Below are positions 1 to 8,412 of a stretch of 58,143 nt of DNA, in pieces (the first letter of the stretch is position 1; every line of letters begins with the position of its first letter). This stretch comes from an uncultured Collinsella sp. Its GTDB lineage: Bacteria > Actinomycetota > Coriobacteriia > Coriobacteriales > Coriobacteriaceae. Position numbers and translations under genes: made by a program. Under the pieces are notes generated by a model that saw nothing but the letters and a program-made list of their open reading frames with translations, did not search any database and was not told the DNA's origin. The stretch spans positions 1 to 58,143 of the forward strand of contig CATYDM010000009.1 in assembly GCA_958405195.1 (NCBI GenBank), in the 5' to 3' direction.

Positions 1-39
1 ATTTAGGGACTATTCCACCGCAACTTATTGGGAGGTTAG

Positions 40-1584
40 CTAGTCCTTGGGTGTCCAGGACCAGAAGAAGTTGATAAGGGCCACACGCGAGGCGGTACCG
101 GCCTTTTTGTTGATCGAGGAAATGTGGCGATAGAGCGTGGAGCGCGAAAGAAAGAGCGTTGTGGCGATGTCCTGAACGCTCTGGTCCGAAACGACCAAGA
201 CCTCAAGAATATCGCGCTCGCGCTCTGTAAGCCCAAAGGTGGCGACGAAGGCATCAAGGCGTTCATCGGACGTGAGCTCCGCTGTCTCCACGGGCTCGGG
301 GTCGGAGCATGTGGGCGCAAGATCCCCACCAAGATCGTCGGTGGCAAGCGGCAGTCCGTCCCGCATCGCGGCATCATCGGCTCGTTGCCCCAACTGCCCC
401 AGCAGCGTAATCGCAATGCCCACAAACATCACGAGCGCCGCACCGACCGCAGCCAGCACATTTTGACTCGAGATAATCGCCACTGCCGGCGCCGTCACGA
501 ACATCGAGCACACGTTGTTGACGACGCGACCCATGCACGGCCAAAAATATGACCAGCGCGCATAGAGCGAGACGGCGGCATATTTTGTGGTAAAGAACAC
601 CACGAAAAAGCCCGAGCCCAGATAAAAGATGATCGTGGCAGCAAGCTCGTTGCCGCCATTGCCATCGACGATGAGCACAAAGAACGAAAGCGTGGACAGT
701 ATGGCGGCACATGTCATGCCGATATTCATATACGAGCGGCCGTGCAGGTCAAATAGTGCGCCAGCGACCAACGAGCTCACGACAAGCAGCAGGCGCGGCC
801 AATCGCCCAAATCGACGGCTCCGACAGCATGCAGGGTCGTGAAGCCCGCGTTGAGAGCGGCGAATACGCCGGAAAGATACGCCGTCGCCACGGTCAGGCG
901 AACTACGGCGCGACGGAATGCCGCCTTTGCCTCGGGATCGTCATGCCACTTGGCGCCATATTCCAGAGCATCTACCGAAAGCCCGGCAGCACTGGGTTCA
1001 AAGTTGGGATTGGACTCGTCGCGCAGCTTGGCGCGTCGGGCACCGTGGAGCAACGCCACCTGCGCGATCGCGCAGACGACCAGAACAGCCTGCTGAGGAA
1101 TGCCGGCAGGCATCACCATGTGGTTGAGCACCTGCACCAGAACGCCCATGGCGTAGGAAAGTGCAGCCGCACGCGCCAAGCAGGGCGTCCGTGCAAAGCG
1201 CCGCGCAAAGTTTGCATGGGCAGTCGATCCGCAGTAGCCCAGCGCGCAGCACGCCACCAAACCGCCGGCAATTACCACCTCAACCTGAACCGCCATAATC
1301 AACAGCAGCAATGCCGCCACCAGCAAAACGCCCGTGACGTCACTCGTTGCGTCGATAGCATGGGGACGGCGATAGTACAGAATGGGACGCACAAAGAAGC
1401 CAATCACGCTCGCGCCGATGACAAGGCTCTCATAAATAACGACCTCGTTCGGAGACACGAACTCGGCCATGCGCACATCAAAAAGATACTCGCACGCCAA
1501 AAACGTGAAGAAGAACAGCGCCAGGCATATAATCTCCCGAATGCCCCGACGCAAATATGCGGTTGTGTCTCCCATGCCCCTCAT
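40..1584 (-). CDS. Membrane-bound LuxR-family transcriptional regulator
   Basis: About 514 residues. The N-terminal 400 or so residues are a run of hydrophobic segments resembling a 10-12 helix transporter-like domain. The last 65 residues are a LuxR/GerE helix-turn-helix (TERERDILEVL, then the recognition helix in SRSTLYRHISSINKK). Such fusions are common in Coriobacteriia and are thought to be one-component membrane sensors, but the ligand cannot be read from the sequence. I chose the ATG at 1584, preceded by GGGGG at 6 nt, over an in-frame TTG at 1605. It is a monocistronic gene at the window edge, and its 5' side faces the IS110 insertion. Family assignment is strong; the signal is unknown. 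Confidence 0.85.
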   Translation of the reverse strand: MRGMGDTTAYLRRGIREIICLALFFFTFLACEYLFDVRMAEFVSPNEVVIYESLVIGASVIGFFVRPILYYRRPHAIDATSDVTGVLLVAALLLLIMAVQVEVVIAGGLVACCALGYCGSTAHANFARRFARTPCLARAAALSYAMGVLVQVLNHMVMPAGIPQQAVLVVCAIAQVALLHGARRAKLRDESNPNFEPSAAGLSVDALEYGAKWHDDPEAKAAFRRAVVRLTVATAYLSGVFAALNAGFTTLHAVGAVDLGDWPRLLLVVSSLVAGALFDLHGRSYMNIGMTCAAILSTLSFFVLIVDGNGGNELAATIIFYLGSGFFVVFFTTKYAAVSLYARWSYFWPCMGRVVNNVCSMFVTAPAVAIISSQNVLAAVGAALVMFVGIAITLLGQLGQRADDAAMRDGLPLATDDLGGDLAPTCSDPEPVETAELTSDERLDAFVATFGLTERERDILEVLVVSDQSVQDIATTLFLSRSTLYRHISSINKKAGTASRVALINFFWSWTPKD

Positions 1585-1769
1585 GGTTAACCCCCAGCCG
1601 CTCAATTGTCTGGAAATCTATTTTAATAAAGAACCAGCCTCAATATCGAAGCCAGGCTCGAAATGCTGCCAATTCGACCCCAGCCGTCCACATCACGCCG
1701 CGATTTTGAGCCGCATGGACCAGAAGGGACACGCGCGATCTCTAGCTCGGCCAGGAGTGTCTCCAACTA

Positions 1770-1800
1770 CCACTCATTTAAGTACGTCCCCAATGAGTGG
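1770..1800. repeat. REP-like palindrome D1 (constant-loop family)
   Basis: Perfect 9-bp arms CCACTCATT / AATGAGTGG enclose a 13-nt loop that is the reverse complement of GGGGACGTACTTA. Related copies lie at 21634, 30067, 30100, 34537 and 34690. Loops are nearly identical while stems differ in a paired way. Confidence 0.85.
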
Positions 1801-1818
1801 CCAAAGAGTGTCCCCCGC

Positions 1819-1840
1819 GACTAGTCGTTTAAGAACGTCC
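1819..1840. repeat. Left half of an interrupted REP-like palindrome (D2)
   Basis: GACTAGTCGTT plus the loop segment TAAGAACGTCC match the D-family palindrome, but the second arm is missing here. A matching arm, AACGACTGGTC (10 of 11 positions pair), appears at 3256-3266, on the far side of the IS110 element. The element therefore appears to sit in the loop of this palindrome. Confidence 0.75.
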
Positions 1841-1858
1841 ATTACAGTCGAAATTGTC

Positions 1859-2057
1859 AGCCCGGGACCGTCTCGGGCTACGATTGAGGCGCGCCCAGAA
1901 CGGGCCGCCGACCGGGCGCCCGCGCACGGCCGAACGTCCCTGCCCCCGAGAGGGCCTGTTGGGTGCTGCCGGCGCGGGACGCGCCGCCCCCGACGGCTGA
2001 TAGGAAAATGCCGGGCAGGTGCCGCGGCTGGTAATGTGAGTGCCGAGGGGGAGGCCA
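1859..2057 (+). ncRNA. Predicted IS110 bridge RNA
   Basis: A 5' stem-loop (1859-1879, AGCCCG/CGGGCT) is followed by two larger stem-loops with internal loops. In the first (about 1913-1984), GAACGTCC (1932-1939) equals the left flank 1833-1840, and GTTGGG (1958-1963) is the reverse complement of the right flank 3253-3258. In the second (about 1986-2050), ATAGGAA (2000-2006) equals the right element end 3244-3250, and GTAATG (2031-2036) is the reverse complement of the left junction 1840-1845. This order and topology are those of a target-binding loop followed by a donor-binding loop, as known for IS621-type bridge RNAs. The fold was done by eye. Confidence 0.7.
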
Positions 2058-2089
2058 TCCGGTCGAACGACTACCGGAAGGATACCACC

Positions 2090-3223
2090 GTGAAAGCGCC
2101 ATCCACCAGACCCGCGGCCGTGCTCGGCCTGGACGTCGGCAAGTCGTCGCACTGGGCCTGCCTGATCGACCGCGACGGGGAGGTGCTGGCCAGCGCCCCC
2201 GTCCGCAACAGGGAGGCCGAGCTCGACGCGCTGTTCGCCTCCGCGCCCGCCGGCACGCTCGTCGTGGTCGACCAGTTCCGCAACATAGGGTCCCTCGCCG
2301 TGAGGCGGGCCCGCGCCGCGGGGCTCGGGGTCGCCTACCTGCCCGGGCTAGCCGCCAGCCGCGCCGCGGGCCTGTTCGCCGGCGAGGCCAAGACCGACGA
2401 GCGCGACGCCGCGGTGATCGCGCGGACCGCCCTGGGCGTGCCGGACTCCCTGTCGGGGGTCCCGGGCCGCGGCGAGGCCCTCGAGGCCGCCCGCGCCCTC
2501 TCGTCGCAGCGCGACCACGTCGTCGCCTGCGCGACCAGGGACAAGAACCGCCTGCGCGCGGTGCTGCTCGAGTCCTGCCCGGCCCTCGAGGCCGCGGTCG
2601 ACCTGTCGGACCGGCGGTGGCTGGAGCTGCTCGCCGGGTTCGGCGGGGCGTGGGGGATCGCCCGCTCCGGGGCCGAGGGCCCGCGGGCCGAGGCCGCCGG
2701 GGAGGCCGCGGCCGCCTCCACCGCGCCCCCGCCGGCGCTCGTCGAGGCCGAGAACAGGCAGGTCAGGTTCCTGGCCGCCCGGATATCGGAGGCCCTCGAC
2801 GAGGCCGGGGCCCTCGAGGCCGAGACGGCGGCGCTGCTCGAGGGCGACGAGACCTACGCGTGCCTGCTCACCGTGCCCGGCATCGGCCCGAGGACCGCGG
2901 CGCAGCTCGCGGTGTCGGTCGACATCGGGAGGTTCCCGGACCACGACCACCTGGCCTCGTACTGCGGCATAGCCCCGAGGGTGAGGAGCTCCGGCACGTC
3001 GGTGAGGTCGGTCAGGGCGTCCAGGCGCGGCGACGCGAGGCTCAAGTCCCTGCTGATCTTCTCGTGCAACAGCCTGGTGAGGTCCTCGGGGCGCTACGGC
3101 GAGTACTACCGGGCCTGCAGGGCGCGGGGCATGGGGCACGGGCGGGCGCTCAAGGCCGTCGCGAGGAAGCGGCTCAGGGCGATATACGCCGTGATGCGCG
3201 ACCGGGTGCCCTACCGGGAGTAG
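2090..3223 (+). CDS. IS110-family transposase (DEDD recombinase)
   Basis: 377 residues from a GTG at 2090. The N-terminal RuvC-like DEDD domain begins with LGLDVGK (first Asp), followed by VVVDQF and KTDERDAAVIA carrying further acidic residues. The C-terminal Transposase_20 region has the helix-hairpin-helix motif TVPGIGPRTA and the conserved block YCGIAPRVRSSG, where IS110 proteins carry their catalytic serine region. The second acidic position reads as Asp in VVVDQ. The reading frame is open further upstream to 1469, but that part is noncoding left end, so the GTG start is preferred. The gene looks intact and has very high GC at third positions. Family assignment is firm. Confidence 0.9.
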   Translation: MKAPSTRPAAVLGLDVGKSSHWACLIDRDGEVLASAPVRNREAELDALFASAPAGTLVVVDQFRNIGSLAVRRARAAGLGVAYLPGLAASRAAGLFAGEAKTDERDAAVIARTALGVPDSLSGVPGRGEALEAARALSSQRDHVVACATRDKNRLRAVLLESCPALEAAVDLSDRRWLELLAGFGGAWGIARSGAEGPRAEAAGEAAAASTAPPPALVEAENRQVRFLAARISEALDEAGALEAETAALLEGDETYACLLTVPGIGPRTAAQLAVSVDIGRFPDHDHLASYCGIAPRVRSSGTSVRSVRASRRGDARLKSLLIFSCNSLVRSSGRYGEYYRACRARGMGHGRALKAVARKRLRAIYAVMRDRVPYRE

Positions 3224-3255
3224 CCCCGACGGTTGACAAAACTATAGGAACACCC

Positions 3256-3266
3256 AACGACTGGTC
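3256..3266. repeat. Right half of the interrupted palindrome D2
   Basis: AACGACTGGTC pairs at 10 of 11 positions with GACTAGTCGTT at 1819-1829. Together with 1-2 C residues before it, it would complete a D-family hairpin if the IS110 element were absent. Confidence 0.7.
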
Positions 3267-3384
3267 AAAAATGGGCCATGTGTCCCAGTTGTGGAGACTC
3301 GTTGAGCCGTCTGGGTATCGTGAAAGATCGCGCACTCCCCCATCATCAAAAGTGACACACGCTACCAGTTGATGGGAGGCAGCC

Positions 3385-4122
3385 ATGGGCTTCTTTGACA
3401 AGATGTTCGAGAAGAAAGAGTGCGCGATTTGCGGTACCGAGCTGGGACTTCTAGGTAAGACAAAAATCAATGAAGGCTACCTGTGCAAAGAGTGCGCCGG
3501 CAAGCTCTCCCCCTACTTTCACGGCTATCGCTCCAGCACCGCGGACGACATCCGTGAGCAACTCGCCTACCGCGAGGCCAACGCCGAACGCCTGTCTTCG
3601 TTCAACCCCACGCGCACGCTTTCTGCCGGGCGCACCAATATTATGCTCGATGAGGACGCGGGCCTGCTGATCATCACTTCGCAGAGCCGCTGGCGCGACG
3701 CCAATCCCGACATCATCGAGTTCTCGCAGGTACTCGGCTGCGATATGGATATCGACGAGCATCGCACCGAGATCTATCGCGAGACCAAGGACGGCGAGCG
3801 CGAGAGCTACAACCCGCCGCGCTACGACCTGGATTACGACTTTAATCTGACCATCCACGTCAACACGCCGTACTTCACCGAGATCAACCTGCGCGTGAAC
3901 GACTCCACCATCGATCAGCGCGGCTCCATCGAATACCGCGAGGCCAAGCGCCAGGCAACCGAGGTCCGCGACGCGCTGGTGCAGCTGCGCCAGGAGACGC
4001 GCGACAGCGTCGTGGCCGCCAAGGCCCCCAAGACCGCGGTGACCTGCCCCTTCTGCGGAGCCACCACCATTCCCGATGCCAGTGGGCGCTGCGAATACTG
4101 CGGCGGCGCCATCGGCGCATAG
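3385..4122 (+). CDS. Zinc-ribbon protein with DUF4428-like N-terminus
   Basis: 245 residues, cytoplasmic, with no signal peptide or membrane segment. A treble-clef type pair CAICG (about residue 12) and CKEC (about 37) opens the protein, as in DUF4428 proteins. A second zinc ribbon, CPFCG / CEYCG, closes it (about 217-238). The middle is a beta-rich region without a motif I recognise. GGAGG lies 5 nt before the ATG. It is the first of four same-strand genes with short gaps, three of which carry two zinc ribbons. The function is unknown; a shared assembly with the SPFH protein downstream is an inference from the operon. Confidence 0.8.
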   Translation: MGFFDKMFEKKECAICGTELGLLGKTKINEGYLCKECAGKLSPYFHGYRSSTADDIREQLAYREANAERLSSFNPTRTLSAGRTNIMLDEDAGLLIITSQSRWRDANPDIIEFSQVLGCDMDIDEHRTEIYRETKDGERESYNPPRYDLDYDFNLTIHVNTPYFTEINLRVNDSTIDQRGSIEYREAKRQATEVRDALVQLRQETRDSVVAAKAPKTAVTCPFCGATTIPDASGRCEYCGGAIGA

Positions 4123-4146
4123 CCTCCGGCAGCGAAAGGACCGATC

Positions 4147-5469
4147 ATGGCCTTCGAGAGCGTTAACTATCAGTGCCCTGCCTGCGGTGGCCCCTTGCAT
4201 TTTGCCAGCGCCGAGCAAAAGCTCGTCTGCGACTACTGTGACTCGCGCTTTGAAGTCGAAGAAGTCGAGGCCCTCTATCGCGAGCGCCAGGACAAGGCAG
4301 ATGCCAAAGCCGATGCCGCAGCCGCGGCCCCCAAGCCTGCTGTCGACGATGCCGTGCAGGAGCTGGCCCAAAACGCCGGCTACATCTGCTCGTCGTGCGG
4401 CGCCGAGCTCGTGTCCGACGGCACCGTCGCCGTCACCACCTGCCCGTACTGCGGCAACTCCGCCGTGGCGCCCGGCCAGCTCTCTGGCGACTTCTCGCCC
4501 GACCTGGTGATTCCGTTTAAGCTCGGGCGCGACGACGTCACGGCCGCACTCAAGGAACACTACAAGGGCAAGATCTTGCTGCCCAAGAGCTTTGTCACCG
4601 GCAACCACATCGACGAGGTCCAAGGTGTCTACGTGCCGTTTTGGCTCTACGGCGCCCGCGTTGACGGCGAAGTGTACTTTGACGCGACCAACGAGACCGT
4701 GACCGAGGAATCCGACCGCACCGTCACGACCACCGACCACTACGATGCCTATCGCAAGGGCAATATCTCGTTTAAGCGCGTGCCCGTCGACGGATCGTCC
4801 AAGATGCCCGACGGCCACATGGACGCCATCGAGCCGTTTGACTACGACGCGCTGCGCCCGTTTTCGGTCGCGTATATGCCCGGCCACATCGCCAACCGCT
4901 ACGACGAGGATTGCGAAACCTGCAAGGCGCGCGCCGAGCGCCGCATGGAGGAGAGTACGATCTCGGCCCTGCGCGAGACCGTCGTCGACGAGTATGACGA
5001 CGCCACAGTCGAAAGCAAGCAGCTCGACTACACCTGGGAAGACAGCGACTACGCCCTGTTCCCCGTCTGGATGCTCTCCACCTCGTGGAACGGCAAGAGC
5101 TACCTGTTTGCCATGAACGGCCAGACCGGCCGCTTGGTCGGCGAGCTCCCCTGCTCCAAGCCCAAGCTCGCCATCGCCTCGGTGCTGTTCTTCGTGATCG
5201 GATTTATCCTCTCCCAGATTCTCTTTATGGGGGAATACGCCTTCGATCCGGATTACCTCACCTTTGATATCGAGGGTATCCTCATCAACATCATCGCGCC
5301 GCTGATCATCGTGATTATCGGAGACGTGCTACTGGTAGGCCAGCTCAAGACGGCCAACGAAGCAACCCATGCCGATGAGTATTGTGGCGAGCTCGACCTG
5401 ACCGAGAAGCACGACACCTTCAGCCACACCGAGACCACCGTTGTCATGAAAGACGACAAGGACGATTAG
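4147..5469 (+). CDS. Zinc-ribbon membrane protein (TFIIB-type ribbon)
   Basis: 440 residues. It has two N-terminal zinc ribbons: CPACGG/CDYCD (residues 10-34) and CSSCG/CPYCG (about 80-102). A long soluble middle follows with another CETCKAR pair (about 257). Two hydrophobic helices near residues 344-365 and 378-398 should anchor it in the membrane, with a charged tail. It begins 24 nt after the previous stop, with AAAGGA before the ATG. Proteins of this type are annotated as zinc-ribbon or TFIIB-type domain proteins without assigned activity. The context suggests it works with the SPFH-domain protein encoded next. Confidence 0.8.
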   Translation: MAFESVNYQCPACGGPLHFASAEQKLVCDYCDSRFEVEEVEALYRERQDKADAKADAAAAAPKPAVDDAVQELAQNAGYICSSCGAELVSDGTVAVTTCPYCGNSAVAPGQLSGDFSPDLVIPFKLGRDDVTAALKEHYKGKILLPKSFVTGNHIDEVQGVYVPFWLYGARVDGEVYFDATNETVTEESDRTVTTTDHYDAYRKGNISFKRVPVDGSSKMPDGHMDAIEPFDYDALRPFSVAYMPGHIANRYDEDCETCKARAERRMEESTISALRETVVDEYDDATVESKQLDYTWEDSDYALFPVWMLSTSWNGKSYLFAMNGQTGRLVGELPCSKPKLAIASVLFFVIGFILSQILFMGEYAFDPDYLTFDIEGILINIIAPLIIVIIGDVLLVGQLKTANEATHADEYCGELDLTEKHDTFSHTETTVVMKDDKDD

Positions 5470-5518
5470 TCATTCTGACCAATAACCACCCGGCCTTTGA
5501 CGAGAAAGGAAGATCACC

Positions 5519-6757
5519 ATGGGACTCTTGAAAGCTGGATTGGGAGCTGCCGGCGGCGTCATGGCCGACCAGTGGAAGGAATTTATCTATTGCGAATCGA
5601 TGCCTGCTGACGTCTTGGCCTGCAAGGGCAGCAAACGCACCGGTGGCCGCAGCTCCAACACGCGCGGCGAGGACAACGTCATCTCCAACGGCTCGGTCAT
5701 CGCCGTCAACGACGGCCAGGGCATGCTCGTGGTGCAAAACGGCAAGATCATCGAAGTCGCGCTGGAGCCCGGTGAGTTCGTCTTCGATACCGGCAGCGAG
5801 CCGAGCGTCTTTAGCGGCAACCTGGGCGACTCCATCAAGGAGACCTTCGCCAATATCGGCAGCCGCTTTACCTTTGGCGGCGACGCGGGCAAGGACCAGC
5901 GCGTCTACTTCATCAACACCAAGGAGATCATCGGCAACAAGTACGGTACCGCCTCGCCCGTGCCCTTCCGCGTGGTCGATAACAACATTGGCCTGGACGT
6001 CGACATCTCCGTGCGCTGCAACGGCGAGTATTCGTATCGCATCACCAACCCGCTGCTGTTCTACACCAACGTGTGCGGCAACGTGACCGATAGCTATACG
6101 CGCGACAAGATCGACAGCCAGCTTAAGTCCGAGCTGCTCACCGCCCTGCAGCCAGCCTTTGCCAAGATTTCGGAGATGGGCATCCGCTACAGCGCCATCC
6201 CCGGCCACACCACCGAGCTCGCCCGTGCGCTCAACGAGGTCCTCTCTGCCGACTGGCGTGACCTGCGTGGCGTCGAGATCGTGAGCTTTGGCGTCAACTC
6301 CATCGCCGCCTCGCAAGAGGACGAGCAGATGATCAAGGACCTGCAGAAAGCCGCGGTCATGCGCGATCCCACCATGGCAGCCGCCAACATCGCCAGCGCC
6401 CAGAGCGATGCGATGCGCGCGGCAGCCGCCAACCCCAACGGCGCGATGGCCGGCTTTATGGGCATGGGTATGGCAGGTGGCATGGGCGGCATGAACGCCA
6501 GCCAGCTGTTCGCCGCCGGCCAGGCACAGCAGCAGGCCGCCCCGCAGCCGGCTCCGGCACCCGCTCCCGTACCGGCTCCCGCCGCACCTGCAGCCGGCGC
6601 ATGGACCTGCAGCTGCGGCGCCACCAACACCGGCAAGTTCTGCTCCGAGTGCGGCAGCCCCGCACCTGCCCCGGCGCCGGCCAAGTGGTTCTGCCCCAAC
6701 TGCGGCAGCGAAAACGGCGGCAAGTTCTGTAGCAACTGCGGAACGCCCAGGCCCTAA
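5519..6757 (+). CDS. SPFH-domain protein with two C-terminal zinc ribbons
   Basis: 412 residues. The first 290 or so form an SPFH/band-7-like domain of the virion-core/YdjI type. It is followed by a Met/Gly/Ala-rich stretch, an Ala-Pro linker (about 335-360) and two zinc ribbons: CSCG/CSECG (about 361-378) and CPNCG/CSNCG (about 391-408). SPFH proteins form oligomeric membrane-associated scaffolds. There is no obvious transmembrane helix, so attachment may be peripheral or through the neighbouring two-helix protein. AAGGA precedes the ATG. Domain assignment is confident; the cellular role is not known. Confidence 0.85.
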   Translation: MGLLKAGLGAAGGVMADQWKEFIYCESMPADVLACKGSKRTGGRSSNTRGEDNVISNGSVIAVNDGQGMLVVQNGKIIEVALEPGEFVFDTGSEPSVFSGNLGDSIKETFANIGSRFTFGGDAGKDQRVYFINTKEIIGNKYGTASPVPFRVVDNNIGLDVDISVRCNGEYSYRITNPLLFYTNVCGNVTDSYTRDKIDSQLKSELLTALQPAFAKISEMGIRYSAIPGHTTELARALNEVLSADWRDLRGVEIVSFGVNSIAASQEDEQMIKDLQKAAVMRDPTMAAANIASAQSDAMRAAAANPNGAMAGFMGMGMAGGMGGMNASQLFAAGQAQQQAAPQPAPAPAPVPAPAAPAAGAWTCSCGATNTGKFCSECGSPAPAPAPAKWFCPNCGSENGGKFCSNCGTPRP

Positions 6758-6838
6758 CCCCTCTATCTGGTAATTGGCGGGGGGTTCCGCCACCCCCGCA
6801 TTTGTTTCTATAGGTTTCGTTCGATAAAGGAGGACACC

Positions 6839-7681
6839 ATGAAGACAACGTTCAAAAAGTCCGTACTCGCATTTCTGACATGCGTCCTGGCGCTCGCCTT
6901 TGCCCTGACGGGCTGCAGCGGCGGCGGCAAAGACCCCAAGGCCAACTTCGTCGGCAGCTGGCAGTACTCGGGTGGAACCTTGGACGGCGAAGAGCTCACC
7001 GATGAGTACATGGATATGCTCAAGGAGTGGGGCCTCAACTGTATCCTGATCCTCGACGAAGACGGCACGGGCGTCCTCGACATGTTCCTTGAGGTCGCCG
7101 ACCTGAAATGGGAGGCCAAGGACGCCACCACCGTAACGATTACCGCCGAAGATGAGTCGCACGACCTGAAACTCAAGGACGACAAGCTCGTCCTGGAGGT
7201 GGAAGGCGACAAGCTTATCTTCACCAAGTCCGACAAGGATCTGTCCGGCACGGTGAAGAAGGATCGCGAGAACGCCGAGAAGGAAGAGGAGATCGATGAG
7301 GCCGTCGAAGACGACGATGTCCAGAGCGTCGAAATCTCCCCCGCCGTCACCGTCGCCGATGACGATCTGTGCACCATCACCATCACCGAGAAATTCAAGG
7401 ACGACTGGGGCGACATCGGCTTTGTCGTCAACATCACCAACAAGAGCGACAAGGACCTGACCTTCTACGCTCCTTCCGGCAAGACCAACGTCAACGGCAC
7501 TATGAAGGAACCCTGGTTCTCGGCTCACCTGATGCCCGGCACCAACGCCACCGAGGAATTCACGTTCTCGAACGGCGAGCTTGACAGCCTTGACGACCTG
7601 GTCAATACGACCATCGGCATCGACGCCTACCTGACCGATTCCTACGAGGACGTCGCCTCTTACAGCGCAACCATCGCGTAA
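6839..7681 (+). CDS. Putative lipoprotein
   Basis: 280 residues. A lipoprotein signal peptide is clear: KKS, a hydrophobic stretch, then the lipobox LTGC with Cys at residue 24, followed by SGGG. The mature part has a lipocalin-like opening (FVGSWQYSGG), a strongly acidic middle (EKEEEIDEAVEDDD, about residues 143-157) and a beta-rich second half resembling the immunoglobulin-like DUF5067 type. AAGGAGG lies 6 nt before the ATG, a near-perfect ribosome site. It is the last gene of the zinc-ribbon/SPFH operon, ending at a terminator hairpin. Secretion is well supported; the function is not recognised. Confidence 0.8.
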   Translation: MKTTFKKSVLAFLTCVLALAFALTGCSGGGKDPKANFVGSWQYSGGTLDGEELTDEYMDMLKEWGLNCILILDEDGTGVLDMFLEVADLKWEAKDATTVTITAEDESHDLKLKDDKLVLEVEGDKLIFTKSDKDLSGTVKKDRENAEKEEEIDEAVEDDDVQSVEISPAVTVADDDLCTITITEKFKDDWGDIGFVVNITNKSDKDLTFYAPSGKTNVNGTMKEPWFSAHLMPGTNATEEFTFSNGELDSLDDLVNTTIGIDAYLTDSYEDVASYSATIA

Positions 7682-7731
7682 CGGCAGACACCGATAGCCG
7701 CGGATTGGCGGACACATCCGCGCACATGTCA

Positions 7732-7766
7732 GGCGGGACCGCAGGAGATAATCCTGCGGCCCCGCC
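7732..7766. terminator. Hairpin between convergent genes
   Basis: GGCGGG-A-CCGCAGGA pairs with TCCTGCGG-C-CCCGCC around a 5-nt loop. It lies between the lipoprotein gene and the convergent response regulator gene and could terminate both. Only a weak T-run follows on the plus strand. Confidence 0.7.
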
Positions 7767-7791
7767 GCTTTATGCCGATGCGTAACGAGCG

Positions 7792-8412
7792 CTAGCGCTC
7801 CATGTTGGGAACGATGCTGCCCTCCGTTACTGCGCGCACGGCCAAGCGCATGATGTTGTCGTAGCCGGTCTTGTTGAGAATCTCCGAGATGCGGCGTTTG
7901 ATGGTGCCCTCGCTCATAAACAGCTCGGCCGCGATCTCGCGACGACTTTTGCCCTCGCAGGCAAGGCGCAAAATCGACAGCTCAACATCGTCGAGGGCCG
8001 CCGTGCCCGAGAAGATGCTCTCGGGCGGCTTGGGAAACGTGCAGTAACCCGCCAGCGTGGAGCGCATCACGGCGAAAAGCTCGTCGATACCGACGTTCTT
8101 GTACACAAAGCTATCGACGCCCGCCTCGCGCGCCTGATCGACAAAGGTGATCTCGGGCATGCCTGTCATGATGATGACGCGGCACTCGGGCAGTTGTTCT
8201 TTGATGCGCGCCGCCGCCACGATACCGTTGGAATCATGCTCGGTGCATACGTCCATCAGTATCATGTCCGGGCGCTCCTTGAGCGCGACACCCAAGGCCT
8301 CGGAAGCATCGGCAATGGCGGAAACAACGGTCATATCGGGCTGGTCGCCAACGGAGCGCGCCAGGCTCTCGCGCAGGATGGCCTGGTCTTCGACTATAAG
8401 GACGCGGATCAT
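7792..8412 (-). CDS. NarL/LuxR-family response regulator
   Basis: 206 residues. The receiver domain (1-120) has the acidic pocket E8-D9, the phosphoacceptor D54 (in ILMDV) and the conserved Lys in VYKN. The C-terminal LuxR helix-turn-helix (about 140-200) contains DVELSILRLACEGKS and SEGTIKRRISEIL. The start overlaps the stop of the upstream histidine kinase by 4 nt (ATGA), so translation is probably coupled and this kinase is the likely partner. It is the last gene of the three-gene operon 11788-7792, which ends at the hairpin at 7732. The regulon is unknown. Confidence 0.93.
   Translation of the reverse strand: MIRVLIVEDQAILRESLARSVGDQPDMTVVSAIADASEALGVALKERPDMILMDVCTEHDSNGIVAAARIKEQLPECRVIIMTGMPEITFVDQAREAGVDSFVYKNVGIDELFAVMRSTLAGYCTFPKPPESIFSGTAALDDVELSILRLACEGKSRREIAAELFMSEGTIKRRISEILNKTGYDNIMRLAVRAVTEGSIVPNMER

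Larger units (their letters stand above)
1839..3254 (+). mobile_element. IS110-family insertion sequence
   Basis: The boundaries are inferred from the split palindrome: the left half ends near 1840 and the right half resumes near 3254. This gives an element of about 1.41 kb with a long noncoding left end (about 250 nt), one transposase gene and a short right end (about 30 nt), the layout expected of the IS110 subgroup. There are no clear terminal inverted repeats; only a short TTGTCA (1854) / TGACAA (3234) pair. A core of CC at both ends is plausible, with an ambiguity of 1-2 nt. The element is visibly more GC-rich than its surroundings, suggesting foreign origin. Confidence 0.8.

Noticed and set aside
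1469..2089. N-terminal extension of the IS110 transposase frame
   Set aside because: It runs through the neighbouring gene's 5' region, D repeats and the predicted bridge RNA; similarity to IS110 begins at the GTG at 2090.
2348..3139. Long minus-strand frame opposite the transposase
   Set aside because: A shadow produced by very high GC at the transposase third positions; no domain is recognisable.
1854..3239. TTGTCA/TGACAA as terminal inverted repeats of the IS
   Set aside because: Only 6 bp, and both lie inside the boundaries set by the split palindrome; the IS110 subgroup generally lacks terminal inverted repeats.
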